This document shows, in pieces, positions 1-7,795 of a stretch of 28,896 nt of DNA. Where the stretch lies: the NCBI GenBank assembly GCA_045604705.1, contig JAZUOO010000004.1, positions 1 to 28,896 of the forward strand, written 5' to 3'. The position numbers were made by a program, and so were the translations under genes. Position 1 is the stretch's first letter. The number at the start of each line of letters is the position of its first letter. Source of the DNA: SIG622 sp045604705. Its GTDB lineage: Bacteria; Bacillota; Clostridia; Oscillospirales; CAG-382. The notes under the pieces are model-generated. The model was not told the DNA's origin. It did no database searches and worked only from the letters and a program-made list of their open reading frames with translations.

Positions 1-2
1 TC

Positions 3-98
3 ATTGACGAAACAATCTATTATTTCAATTACATAAAACCTATGCGAAAGCTAAAAAGAAAACCACCTGTTCAATACAGGCTTGAACAGGCAGCATAA
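3..98 (+). CDS. C-terminal end of an IS3-like transposase (5' end outside window)
   Basis: An open frame enters from the left edge and stops with TAA at 96-98. Its last 31 residues (IDETIYYFNYIKPMRKLKRK, then PPVQYRLEQAA) resemble the extreme C-terminus of the IS3-family transposase integrase (rve) domain, which typically ends with a tyrosine/asparagine-rich helix, a basic stretch and a P-x-x-YR motif. This is recognition by eye of a short tail, so the family call is moderate. The gene is truncated by the window edge, not necessarily in the genome. The reading direction is opposite to the neighbouring ctpA gene. Confidence 0.55.
   Translation: MDETIYYFNYIKPMRKLKRKPPVQYRLEQAA
66..90 (-). terminator. 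9-bp perfect hairpin, probable terminator for ctpA
   Basis: Arms at 66-74 and 82-90 are perfectly complementary, with a 7-nt loop. Read on the minus strand, the stem is followed by a T-rich run (TGGTTTTCTTTTT). It lies about 170 nt past the ctpA stop and would end that leftward transcript. It overlaps the last codons of the transposase on the plus strand, where no U-tract follows directly. Confidence 0.55.
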
Positions 99-113
99 AA
101 ATATTCTTTTTTT

Positions 114-139
114 GTGTCTACAAAGTATTGACTACTTCA
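114..139 (+). repeat. Candidate right terminal repeat of the IS3-like element
   Basis: Sixteen bases after the transposase stop lies GTGTCTA, then 15 nt, then TTCA. IS3-type elements usually end shortly after the transposase stop with an inverted repeat ending in CA. The same spaced pattern (GTGTCTA, 15 nt, ATCA) recurs at 17139-17164. The left end of the element is outside the window, so the inverted-repeat partner cannot be tested. Confidence 0.35.
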
Positions 140-257
140 CCGTTATGGACGCCCTTATTTTTATGTGTATTTGATTCAATGAAAGACAGTTTCAAAATTT
201 TTGCAATACCAACCTCACATCAGCTTTATTGCCAATGGAAGTATAAATCATAAAACA

Positions 258-1526
258 TTATTGCACATTTTTGGCACTGTCTGCTACTGCTGTATCGTCA
301 AAAACCAAAGTATCCACATTCACAACCGTTTTTAGTGCTTCCTGGAACTGCACATCCTCGGAAAGGGGAAGCATATAGAAAATCTCTTTTTGCTCATCCG
401 GAAGATCTATTTCAATATCAGGACTGAGTCCCACATCCTCATAATTGTCGGAATAGGGAGGATTGTACATTCCCGTTGAAATGGAAAGTGCACCGCCGCC
501 TATTTTGGGAGAGAGGGGAAGCATAGTCTGCATGGTACCCTTACCGTAGGTTTTCGTACCGATAAGCAGTGCCTTTTTGTAATCACGAAGCGCACTTGCA
601 AAAAGCTCTGCCGCACTGGCAGTATTCTCATTGACAAGAACCGCCATCGGAGCTTCCACACAGTTTGCATCGGAGTTAATGATAGACTCACCATTATCTC
701 TTGAATAGATTTTTATAATCGGCCCTTCAGGAAGCAGATAGTCAAGTATCGTCTGAATGGAGTCAAGAGATCCGCCGGAATTGTAACGCACGTCAAAAAC
801 GTAGCTTGTTGCTCCCTGTGCCTGAAGAGCTGTCATTGCCGCAATAAAATCATCTGGTGTCGGATGGTCAAAGGAAGAAATGCTGATATATCCTACAGAA
901 CTGCCGTAAAGCTCATATTCTACAGTATTGGAATCTATTACAGCTCTTGTTATGATATAATCCTCCGTTGTCGCATGATCACTGCCCTTTTTAACGGTAA
1001 CTGTCACAGGCTCACCGGGTTCACCGGAGGCAATATAAGCAAGAGTATCATAATAACCTCTTTCTGTAATGGTTTCTCCGTCAATGGCATGGATTATATC
1101 GCCGGCACGAATCCCTGCATTCATCGCAGGACTGTTTTCATTCACCGAAGTAACATAAATCCCATCCATTGTACTGTCATAGATGACCGTTACTCCGAGA
1201 CCCACCTGCTCTCCGTTTGTCTCTTCCGAATAACGCTCAAATTCCTCACTGTCAAGATATGAGGCATACTTGTCGCCGATTCCATAGAGATAGCCGTAAA
1301 TTAGTCCTTTTTCAAGCTTTTCCTCGTCTATCTCATGAATGTAAGTTTTTCTCACAATGTCGTCAATGGCATTAAGCTTCGAATATGAACTTTCCTCCCC
1401 GGCGATGGTATATACCGTTTCCGAATATTTCTTTTCAATAACGCCGTAAGTGATCTGGTATGTCACAAGTGCCGTTATCGCAATAAGTAAAACCGCACCT
1501 GCTATCCGAGTTACAATCTTTTCCAT
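258..1526 (-). CDS. ctpA: S41-family C-terminal processing protease (CtpA-like)
   Basis: This is a membrane-anchored serine protease that cleaves exported proteins near their C-termini. One N-terminal transmembrane segment (about residues 6-28) is followed by the CtpA N-terminal helical region, a PDZ domain (about 105-185, with GLGV and the AGIRAGDIIHAIDG carboxylate-binding region) and the S41 catalytic core. The core has the nucleophilic serine in NTASAAELFA (about residue 304) and the general-base lysine in TYGKGTMQ (about 329). Length (422 aa) is normal. An ATG 12 bases further upstream sits directly on the GAAAGG ribosome site, so the second ATG at 1526 is the better start. It lies downstream of ftsE-ftsX-envC, which suggests a role in trimming a cell-wall hydrolase or other envelope protein. 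The 216-nt gap with hairpins before it allows separate transcription. Confidence 0.9.
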   Translation of the reverse strand: MEKIVTRIAGAVLLIAITALVTYQITYGVIEKKYSETVYTIAGEESSYSKLNAIDDIVRKTYIHEIDEEKLEKGLIYGYLYGIGDKYASYLDSEEFERYSEETNGEQVGLGVTVIYDSTMDGIYVTSVNENSPAMNAGIRAGDIIHAIDGETITERGYYDTLAYIASGEPGEPVTVTVKKGSDHATTEDYIITRAVIDSNTVEYELYGSSVGYISISSFDHPTPDDFIAAMTALQAQGATSYVFDVRYNSGGSLDSIQTILDYLLPEGPIIKIYSRDNGESIINSDANCVEAPMAVLVNENTASAAELFASALRDYKKALLIGTKTYGKGTMQTMLPLSPKIGGGALSISTGMYNPPYSDNYEDVGLSPDIEIDLPDEQKEIFYMLPLSEDVQFQEALKTVVNVDTLVFDDTAVADSAKNVQ

Positions 1527-1628
1527 GATTGATTCCATTCCTTTCAGGATGTTGATGATGTAGTATTGATTTTTAAAAAAAGATACTATTAAAACTGTCC
1601 TCTTTCAAAGAGAAAACGCAAGTTTGGG

Positions 1629-1662
1629 AGTCTCGGAACATTCCGCAAGAGACTTCTTTTTT
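1629..1662 (+). terminator. Plus-oriented hairpin with T6 tract
   Basis: AGTCTC (1629-1634) pairs with GAGACT (1649-1654), and the inner GGAA pairs with TTCC. The stem is followed by TC and six T residues at 1657-1662. It has the form of a rho-independent terminator for plus-strand transcription, yet both flanking genes are on the minus strand. Confidence 0.4.
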
Positions 1663-1687
1663 CAACATCGTTCTTATAAAAGGGACA

Positions 1688-1710
1688 GGAGGACTCAACT
1701 CAAGCCCTCC
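1688..1710 (-). terminator. Hairpin between the M23 gene and ctpA, possible partial terminator
   Basis: On the minus strand GGAGGGCT pairs with AGTCCTCC (8 bp, one G-T wobble) around a 7-nt loop, followed by a moderately T-rich TGTCCCTTTTAT. It lies about 45 nt past the end of the murein hydrolase activator gene and may reduce read-through into ctpA. The weak U-tract keeps confidence low. Confidence 0.4.
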
Positions 1711-1754
1711 GAATTATTGTAGATTAAGTATATCTTACGTCGAAACAAGCCCTA

Positions 1755-3017
1755 TTATGGCAGATAACTGTTTGGATCCTTATAAGCACCGTTGACTCTT
1801 ATAACAAAGTGCAGATGGTTACCCGTAGAACGTCCCGTTGAACCGACAAATGCAATAACGTCACCCTGCTCGACCTTTTGACCTACCTTAACATTGTAAC
1901 CGCTGCAATGAGCATAAAGGGTAATCATTCCGCCGCCATGATCTATGATAACACATTCACCGTATGTATCGTATCTTGAAGCACGAGTGACCGTACCTGA
2001 CGCTGCCGCATAGATGTTTGTACCGTGAGGTGCCGCAATATCAAGACCGTTATGGAAAGCCGTTTTACCCGTGAACGGATCTTTTCTGTAACCGTAGCTG
2101 GAAGTAGTGGGTCTGTAGCCCTTAATCGGCCAGATGATGTTTCCGTTGCCGCCTGTGCTTCCCTTTTTGTCTGCCGTCCCTTTATTGCCTTCTTTTTTAT
2201 TTTTTTCTTCTTCCTCTTTTTTGAGCTGTGCTTCTTTTTCCGCAATCTGCTTTTCGAGTGCCTGAATGTCTTTTTCGAGTGCCGCAGTATCCTTTTCTTC
2301 CGTTGCAAGCTGGGATTCCATATATACTGTATCATTCTGAAGCTCAAGGATAAGTGCATCGACCGCAGCAAGCTTTGGTTCAAGTTCAGTCTTTGCGATT
2401 TCGTATTCCGTCTTAAGCGCAGTCATTGCTTCAAGCGAGGTTTCCAGCGAGAGAGTAACCTCATCCAATGTAGATGCAGTGTTCTCCATTTCCTCAATAA
2501 GAGTATTGCTGTATTCCATATGATATGAAATGAAATCAAGTCTCTGAAGAAAATCGCTTATGTCACGCGAGCCGAGAATAAGATCTATATATGATTCTTC
2601 ACCGTACATATATGAGGTTTTGAGCATTTCTCCAAGAGTTTCAACCTGCTCGGTCCTCTTTTTCTCAAGACTTATTCTTTGATTTTCCTTTTCATCAATG
2701 GCCAACTCATATTCCTCAATAAGAAACTCTGCTGTCTTGATCTGTTCGGTAAGAGCAACGATTTCCGCATCAAGCTCGTCTTTTTGCTGAAGTCGGGTTT
2801 TGATTTCACCTTGAGTTTTCGAAAGCTCTTCACGTACCTTTTTTGTTTTCTTTGTCGCGTCACTGTATTTATCCTTAAGCACGCTGAGCTGATTTTTCTG
2901 CTGCGTAAGCGTTGCCGCCTCGGCACTGAGCTTCATGTCCGGAGAAACAGAAACAGAGGACACAGTGATAAAAGCTATAAGCAACGTGAGAATGATCCGC
3001 AAGCATATTTTTTTCAT
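1755..3017 (-). CDS. Murein hydrolase activator, EnvC-like, M23/LytM domain
   Basis: This exported cell-wall hydrolase or hydrolase activator works with the FtsEX complex at division. A signal peptide or anchor (about residues 1-34) is followed by a long coiled coil (about 35-270, heptad-rich K/E/L), a G/K/E-rich linker (about 265-295) and a C-terminal M23 peptidase domain (about 300-420). The zinc-ligand positions appear intact: HNGLD, YAH and HLHF. The LytM domain may therefore be catalytically active, unlike degenerate E. coli EnvC. The coiled coil is the region that docks on FtsX in PcsB/EnvC proteins. The gene starts 34 nt downstream of ftsX, so it is almost certainly co-transcribed with ftsEX. 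Naming as EnvC or PcsB-like is by architecture. Confidence 0.88.
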   Translation of the reverse strand: MKKICLRIILTLLIAFITVSSVSVSPDMKLSAEAATLTQQKNQLSVLKDKYSDATKKTKKVREELSKTQGEIKTRLQQKDELDAEIVALTEQIKTAEFLIEEYELAIDEKENQRISLEKKRTEQVETLGEMLKTSYMYGEESYIDLILGSRDISDFLQRLDFISYHMEYSNTLIEEMENTASTLDEVTLSLETSLEAMTALKTEYEIAKTELEPKLAAVDALILELQNDTVYMESQLATEEKDTAALEKDIQALEKQIAEKEAQLKKEEEEKNKKEGNKGTADKKGSTGGNGNIIWPIKGYRPTTSSYGYRKDPFTGKTAFHNGLDIAAPHGTNIYAAASGTVTRASRYDTYGECVIIDHGGGMITLYAHCSGYNVKVGQKVEQGDVIAFVGSTGRSTGNHLHFVIRVNGAYKDPNSYLP

Positions 3018-3051
3018 TGTAATTCCTTCCTTTTTAAATATCGGGATTAAC

Positions 3052-3990
3052 TTATGCCTTAAGATGCTTCTTGTTTGTAAATGTACCTAAAACGCCTGTA
3101 AGGAGACCGGTTATGATAAATGCTGCAAGCAGGAATACATAATAGTTCATTTCCGGAAGCTGAGCGAAAGCAGCATCATCAAGTTTTACGAATTTTATAA
3201 AATCGCCGTAGTTCTTGAAAATGTTTGAAACCACACTCGAATACGCAAATACGATAACAGCATACGCCGAAAATGCAGCAATAATACCAAGAATGATACC
3301 CTCAAGCACAAAGGGGCAACCTATAAAGAAATTTGTTGCACCGATATAACGCATAATCTTTATCTCAGACTTTCTCGCCTCGTGGGTGAGCTTTACTGTG
3401 TTCCCAATAACAAAAACTGATACAAAGAACAGCATTATAAGAAGTGCCGTGGATACAGTATTTACAATATTTTTAAGATTTGCGATTTTATCAACAATAT
3501 CTTTTCGGTTCTTAGCCTCGTCAACACAATCAAGAGCCGTGATAATACCAATCCTCTGTGTCAGGGTGTTATCGGTGTAATTCTCCGAGTATGACACCGT
3601 AAAGGAATCGGGCAGGGGATTAGCATCGCCCTTGTAGAAATCAAAGATATGTGCCGATTCCTCGCCGTACTTTTCCTTTTCCTGAGCAAGTGCGGTCTCC
3701 TTTGAGGTGAATTCTATATCCTCATCGCCAACCGCGAAAGCCTCTTTTATCTGCTGGCGAACAAATTCATTATCCTCATCCGTTGCAGTGGTCTTCATAT
3801 AAAATACAATTTTTCTGTAATCTTCCAGTGAGTCAAGATTCAGATCTATATTCACTTTAAGCATCCAGAAAGTCCCCATAACAATCAGTGCAAGCACAAG
3901 ACTCACAACCGAAACAACACTTGAGAGCGGATTTCTGTAAATACCCTTTACCGCCTCATTAAGGAACGTACTGACCTTATATCTTCTCAT
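3052..3990 (-). CDS. ftsX: Cell-division ABC transporter permease-like protein FtsX
   Basis: Membrane partner of FtsE, which transmits ATP hydrolysis across the membrane to control peptidoglycan hydrolases. The protein has one N-terminal membrane segment (about residues 22-45), an extracytoplasmic domain (about 48-170) and three C-terminal membrane segments (about 178-200, 222-250 and 280-305), the standard four-helix FtsX layout. The cytoplasmic loop contains the conserved EARKSEIKIMRYIGATNFFI region that contacts the ATPase. Length (312 aa) is typical. It starts 2 nt after the ftsE stop, consistent with translational coupling, and is followed by the M23 coiled-coil protein that it likely activates. 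Confidence 0.95.
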   Translation of the reverse strand: MRRYKVSTFLNEAVKGIYRNPLSSVVSVVSLVLALIVMGTFWMLKVNIDLNLDSLEDYRKIVFYMKTTATDEDNEFVRQQIKEAFAVGDEDIEFTSKETALAQEKEKYGEESAHIFDFYKGDANPLPDSFTVSYSENYTDNTLTQRIGIITALDCVDEAKNRKDIVDKIANLKNIVNTVSTALLIMLFFVSVFVIGNTVKLTHEARKSEIKIMRYIGATNFFIGCPFVLEGIILGIIAAFSAYAVIVFAYSSVVSNIFKNYGDFIKFVKLDDAAFAQLPEMNYYVFLLAAFIITGLLTGVLGTFTNKKHLKA

Positions 3991-3992
3991 GC

Positions 3993-4862
3993 TTACTGTA
4001 CCTCCCCGTCGTTGTCCTTATCATTTTCGTCATTGTCCGCAGGGAGAATGTCATCAAAATCCGTATAAGTCATCTCCGGCTTTTCGCCATCGGAATGGCT
4101 GCTGTGATTTCCGTGAGAAATAAATTCGGAGTTATGTATGGTGGTCTTCTCGCTTTCCTCAAGGTAGGGGGCTGCGAGATCGTGCTTGCTGAGCTCCGGA
4201 TACTTTGTGTCGGATACAAGCTCACCGTTGATGATATTTATAATTCTCTCATTGTATAGTCTTACAAGATCGTTGGCATGAGTAACGACAATGACCGTCT
4301 TTCCAAATCTTGAAATCTTCACAAGCAGATCCATAATATCCTTTGCAAGTGCCATATCAAGATTACCTGTAGGCTCGTCTGCAACAATAACGCCAGGATT
4401 GTTTACTATCGCACGTGCAACGCAAAGACGCTGCTTCTCACCACCGGAGAGCTTTTTCGGCATAACCGTTTCCTTTCCGGTGAGACCTACTATCTCAAGT
4501 GCAATCGGTACCTTTTCACGTATCGCAGCTTTCGGCTCACCCAGAACCTCCATTGCAAATGCGACATTTTCATAAACCGTCTTATTTTCAAAAAGTCTGA
4601 AATCCTGGAAAACAAACCCCATGTTACGCCTTAAAAAAGGAACCTTTCTTGCAGGGATTCTGTCAAGTCTGTAATTGTCAACGTAAAGCTTCCCGCTTGT
4701 CAGCATTTCCTCTCTCAGAAGAAGCTTTGTAAGAGTGGTCTTACCCGCACCGGACGGTCCCATTACAAAAACGAACTCGCCGTCATCTATAGTTAAATTC
4801 AAATTGTTAAGTACATATCTTTTTTTGTCATAAGTTTTAGAAACATTTTCGAACTTAATCAA
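3993..4862 (-). CDS. ftsE: Cell-division ATP-binding protein FtsE, with acidic C-terminal tail
   Basis: Cytoplasmic ATPase of the FtsEX complex. Visible motifs are Walker A GPSGAGKTT, the ABC signature LSGGEKQR, Walker B VIVADEPTGNLD and the H-loop VVVTHAND. A GTG at 4892 would add ten residues. The TTG at 4862 is preferred because GGGAG lies 8 nt upstream of it and translation then begins MIKFENVSKTYD, as in other FtsE proteins. FtsE is normally about 220-230 aa; here about 60 extra residues follow, rich in S, H, D and E and ending DNDENDKDNDGEVQ. The tail looks disordered. The gene starts the ftsE-ftsX-M23 unit. Confidence 0.93.
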   Translation of the reverse strand: MIKFENVSKTYDKKRYVLNNLNLTIDDGEFVFVMGPSGAGKTTLTKLLLREEMLTSGKLYVDNYRLDRIPARKVPFLRRNMGFVFQDFRLFENKTVYENVAFAMEVLGEPKAAIREKVPIALEIVGLTGKETVMPKKLSGGEKQRLCVARAIVNNPGVIVADEPTGNLDMALAKDIMDLLVKISRFGKTVIVVTHANDLVRLYNERIINIINGELVSDTKYPELSKHDLAAPYLEESEKTTIHNSEFISHGNHSSHSDGEKPEMTYTDFDDILPADNDENDKDNDGEVQ

Positions 4863-4921
4863 ATAATCATCTCCCGTAAAAAATCTGTACACCGCACAAA
4901 TAAACGAAATCTCAAACGGAG

Positions 4922-4970
4922 AAAAAACAGACTCCGACAGTATACATAAAGATTATACCATATCGGAGTC
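4922..4970 (-). terminator. Terminator of the prmA-cdaR transcript
   Basis: On the minus strand GACTCCGA and TCGGAGTC (plus coordinates 4963-4970 and 4930-4937) form an 8-bp stem. An inner GTATA/TATAC helix extends it. The run TGTTTTTT follows at 4922-4929. It lies just past the cdaR stop and upstream of ftsE. The -10 of the probable ftsE promoter is inside the hairpin. Confidence 0.6.
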
Positions 4971-4981
4971 ATAATTTGTAA
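4952..4981 (-). promoter_or_regulatory. Probable sigma-A promoter for ftsE-ftsX-M23
   Basis: On the minus strand TTACAA (4981-4976) is separated by 18 nt from a perfect TATAAT (4957-4952). Transcription would start near 4945, leaving about 80 nt of leader before the ftsE TTG codon. Confidence 0.5.
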
Positions 4982-5044
4982 GTTATTTATTATTAATGAT
5001 ATGTAGAATTTTGGTTAATTTGTGTGTAAACAAGGTGAAAACCA

Positions 5045-6130
5045 TTAGTATTTTATGGGTTTTGATACAAGGTACTTCTTAACCATAAGTGCAACCTTGA
5101 ATGTAATCGCATGCTCGAATTCACGAAGATCAAGCCCTGTAAGCTTCTTAATCTTTTCAAGTCTGTAAACAAGAGTATTTCTGTGAACAAAAAGCTTTCT
5201 GGAAGTCTCGGAAACGTTGAGGTTGTTCTCAAAGAAGCACTGAATGGTCATAAGAGTTTCTCTGTCAAGACTTTCAAGCGAACCCTTCTTGAATACTTCC
5301 TGCAAGAACATCTCGCAAAGTGTTGTGGGAAGCTGATAGATAAGTCTTCCGATACCAAGATTCTCATAGTTGATAATATTCTTTTCTGTATCAAATACCT
5401 TTCCGACTTCTATTGCAACTTGAGCTTCCTTGAAGGAACGAGCAAGATCTCTTATGTTTTCCGAAACAGAACCGATACCGATGGTGACCTTGATATAAAA
5501 ATCTGAGCTGATGGTATCAACAATGGAATTTGCAATTTTCTCAAGCTCTTTCGTGTCACAGTTATTCTTTACTTCCTTGACTACAACAATATCTGTTTCG
5601 CCAACGTTTATGACAAAATCCTTGTTCTTTTCAGGGAACATATTCTGAAGAATGTCATATGGCATAATATCTGTCTTGTCTGAGAATCTTACAAAGAATA
5701 CAGCTCTTGAAACGTCATTTGTAAAGTGCAGCTCTTTGGCCTTGATATAAATATCGCTGGGGAGGATATTGTCGAGTATAATGTTCTTTATGAAGCTTGA
5801 CTTATCATATTTTTCATCGTAAAGAGTCTTGATATTGCCGAGAGAAACAGAAAGGATGCCCGCAATATCCGCAGCTGTCTTGTCATCGCCTTCGACCATT
5901 ATCACATATTCGATCTTTGTGTGCGGGCCGAGTATCTTATAGGTGTAGCCGCCTGTTATATAGTTGTCTGTGCTGAAGCTTACTCCTTCAAGAATATCTC
6001 TCTTTTCTTCACCGATCTTGACAAGCTCGCTGCAGGCAACAATTATGCCGTTTTCATCAATAACACCGATAGTTCTGTCAATGTTGTCCTTCATCTGATG
6101 AATAATTCCCTGAAATAATCTGTTTGACAT
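5045..6130 (-). CDS. CdaR/PucR-type transcriptional regulator
   Basis: A 361-aa DNA-binding protein. The N-terminal part (about residues 1-135) resembles the sugar-diacid recognition domain of CdaR (opening IIHQMKDNIDRTIGVIDENG). The middle (about 140-270) resembles the GGDEF-like domain of this family. The C-terminus (about 290-355) is the PucR helix-turn-helix, with TIQCFFENNLNVSETSRKLF and VHRNTLVYRLEKI. Family members usually activate sugar-diacid or related catabolic genes in response to ligand, but no such genes are nearby. It begins 21 nt after the membrane protein gene, so it is read from the prmA promoter. The ligand and targets cannot be told from the sequence. Confidence 0.85.
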   Translation of the reverse strand: MSNRLFQGIIHQMKDNIDRTIGVIDENGIIVACSELVKIGEEKRDILEGVSFSTDNYITGGYTYKILGPHTKIEYVIMVEGDDKTAADIAGILSVSLGNIKTLYDEKYDKSSFIKNIILDNILPSDIYIKAKELHFTNDVSRAVFFVRFSDKTDIMPYDILQNMFPEKNKDFVINVGETDIVVVKEVKNNCDTKELEKIANSIVDTISSDFYIKVTIGIGSVSENIRDLARSFKEAQVAIEVGKVFDTEKNIINYENLGIGRLIYQLPTTLCEMFLQEVFKKGSLESLDRETLMTIQCFFENNLNVSETSRKLFVHRNTLVYRLEKIKKLTGLDLREFEHAITFKVALMVKKYLVSKPIKY

Positions 6131-6151
6131 TTTACGTACCCTCCTGTATAT

Positions 6152-6988
6152 TTATTGATTAATAAGTTTTACCGTGTAAAATACGCCAAGTACAACATAC
6201 TGGATAAGAAGTATAATCTCAGCTACAAGTAACGTAAGATATGCGGGGAAGAAGTAAAGTGTTGCTGCAAGTACAGCTCCTATAACGATGCTGACAAACA
6301 CCGGGAAAAGACAGAGCTTTGAAAAATCGGCACTTTTACCGTCTACTCCGAAAATACACAGTGTCTTGTCAAGCTGTCCTGCTGACTTGTTCTTATGAAT
6401 TATTCTTGAAACAGTAAACACAACAATCAGTATTATTGCAGCAGCAACGCCGAGCATAAGCAGAATCAACGCCGTATTTGAAAGTGTTGTATCCCAACCT
6501 TTGTTGCCGAACTTGATCCACAAACCGAAAGCAATCGCAAGATTAAGGATTGTAACCGTGTAAAAATCCACACCGAAGAAACGCTTTGCATAATAACCTA
6601 CCGCGAAGCCAACCACAACGATGCTGTACATCAGAATATTGTTGGTAGCTGCAAAGGTAAGGGTATATACAACAAACAACGATGAAAGCCCGAGAAAATC
6701 ATGAGTGGAAAAATATCTGTAGGATTCATCCGTCTTGTTGATTCCCGCCCTGATTCTCATAAATGCGCTTATCGCAAAAATTCCGAAAGGAATAATAAGA
6801 AGCCACATATTGTTGTCCAGATAATCTCTAAACTTGTACAGCTTCATCATTCCTTCCCTTGTGGAAGGGGCATTTGAAGCCGTAAGAAAAATAATCAGAC
6901 AAAAAATAATAAATGCAAATGATGCCTTAAATGAAGCTATATCCTCACGAAGCTTAGGATCATTCATTTTAACGTTGTTCTTTGCCAT
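6152..6988 (-). CDS. Multi-spanning membrane protein of unknown function
   Basis: I do not recognise a family. The protein (about 278 aa) has a short basic/polar N-terminus and roughly seven or eight hydrophobic segments, for example around residues 28-45, 65-80, 100-135, 145-160, 170-200 and 228-275. A glycine-containing stretch (IVVVGFAVGYYAKRFFG) lies in the middle. No catalytic motif is visible. A GTG at 6997 lies only 3 nt from the AGAAAGG ribosome site and the ATG at 6988 lies 12 nt away; the ATG is preferred but the choice is not decisive. It sits 48 nt after rsmE and 21 nt before cdaR in one apparent transcript, so it could be functionally linked to the regulator. Confidence 0.7.
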   Translation of the reverse strand: MAKNNVKMNDPKLREDIASFKASFAFIIFCLIIFLTASNAPSTREGMMKLYKFRDYLDNNMWLLIIPFGIFAISAFMRIRAGINKTDESYRYFSTHDFLGLSSLFVVYTLTFAATNNILMYSIVVVGFAVGYYAKRFFGVDFYTVTILNLAIAFGLWIKFGNKGWDTTLSNTALILLMLGVAAAIILIVVFTVSRIIHKNKSAGQLDKTLCIFGVDGKSADFSKLCLFPVFVSIVIGAVLAATLYFFPAYLTLLVAEIILLIQYVVLGVFYTVKLINQ

Positions 6989-7036
6989 GTTACACACAAA
7001 CCTTTCTGTATTATTTAATCAAATTTTTTACGTAGT

Positions 7037-7795
7037 TTATTCGCAGTTATCCGTCATCAACATGACCGCCGAAACCGCAAAAACGGGAGCAGTTTCCGTT
7101 CGCAGTATTCTCTTTCCAAGTCCCACTGTAATTATACCTACATTTCTCGCTTTCTCAGCCTCATCCGGAGCGATACCGCCTTCGGGGCCTATAAATATCC
7201 CGACTGAAGCTCCGTCCGCGAGCTTTGCGATATTGTCATGAATGCACTTCTTGATGGAATACACGTCCTCACATTCGTAGCACATGATTCCAACCGTACA
7301 TTCCGACAATTCCGAAACTGCCTTGTCAAAGGAGCAGACCTCATTCACCTTTGGAATTATTCCCCTGCCGCATTGCTTTGCCGCTTCCTGTGAAATTTTC
7401 TGCCACCTTTCGCACTTTTTCTTTGCACTTTTCTCATCCGGACGTGATATGCATCTTGAAGTGAGCACCGGCGTAAAATCAAAAGCTCCAAGCTCGGTAC
7501 ATTTCTGTATCACAGTATCAAGCTTATCGCCCTTGGGAAGAGCCTGGAAAACTCTTACCTTAACATTCGGCTCACTGTCGCAAAGTTTTTTCTCAAGTAT
7601 ATCGAGCGTGACCTCATCCTCGGAAAACCCGGAAATCCTGCATGAATACAAAAATCCCGAAAAGTCCGAAACATCGAGAAGCTCGCCGACCTTCATACGA
7701 AGTGACCTTGAAATGTGCCTGGCATCCTCACCGCAGATGGTAACAGTGCTGTCCTTTATGCATTTGTCAGGATTGTCAACAAAGAATCTCGGCAT
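7037..7795 (-). CDS. rsmE: 16S rRNA (uracil-1498-N3) methyltransferase RsmE
   Basis: SPOUT-fold methyltransferase that adds a methyl group to N3 of U1498 in 16S rRNA. The N-terminal PUA-like part (about residues 1-70) includes HISRSLRMKVGE. The C-terminal knot carries the SAM-binding GIFIGPEGGIAPDEAE and the terminal VGLGKRILRTETAP, both diagnostic for RsmE. Length (252 aa) is normal. Its ATG overlaps the last A of the prmA TAA stop (TAATG), so the two are translationally coupled. The prmA-rsmE pairing is common in Firmicutes. Confidence 0.95.
   Translation of the reverse strand: MPRFFVDNPDKCIKDSTVTICGEDARHISRSLRMKVGELLDVSDFSGFLYSCRISGFSEDEVTLDILEKKLCDSEPNVKVRVFQALPKGDKLDTVIQKCTELGAFDFTPVLTSRCISRPDEKSAKKKCERWQKISQEAAKQCGRGIIPKVNEVCSFDKAVSELSECTVGIMCYECEDVYSIKKCIHDNIAKLADGASVGIFIGPEGGIAPDEAEKARNVGIITVGLGKRILRTETAPVFAVSAVMLMTDNCE

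Noticed and set aside
66..90. Terminator for the transposase on the plus strand.
   Set aside because: The hairpin ends six bases before the transposase stop codon and the nearest T-run on the plus strand is about 16 nt away; the minus-strand orientation fits better.
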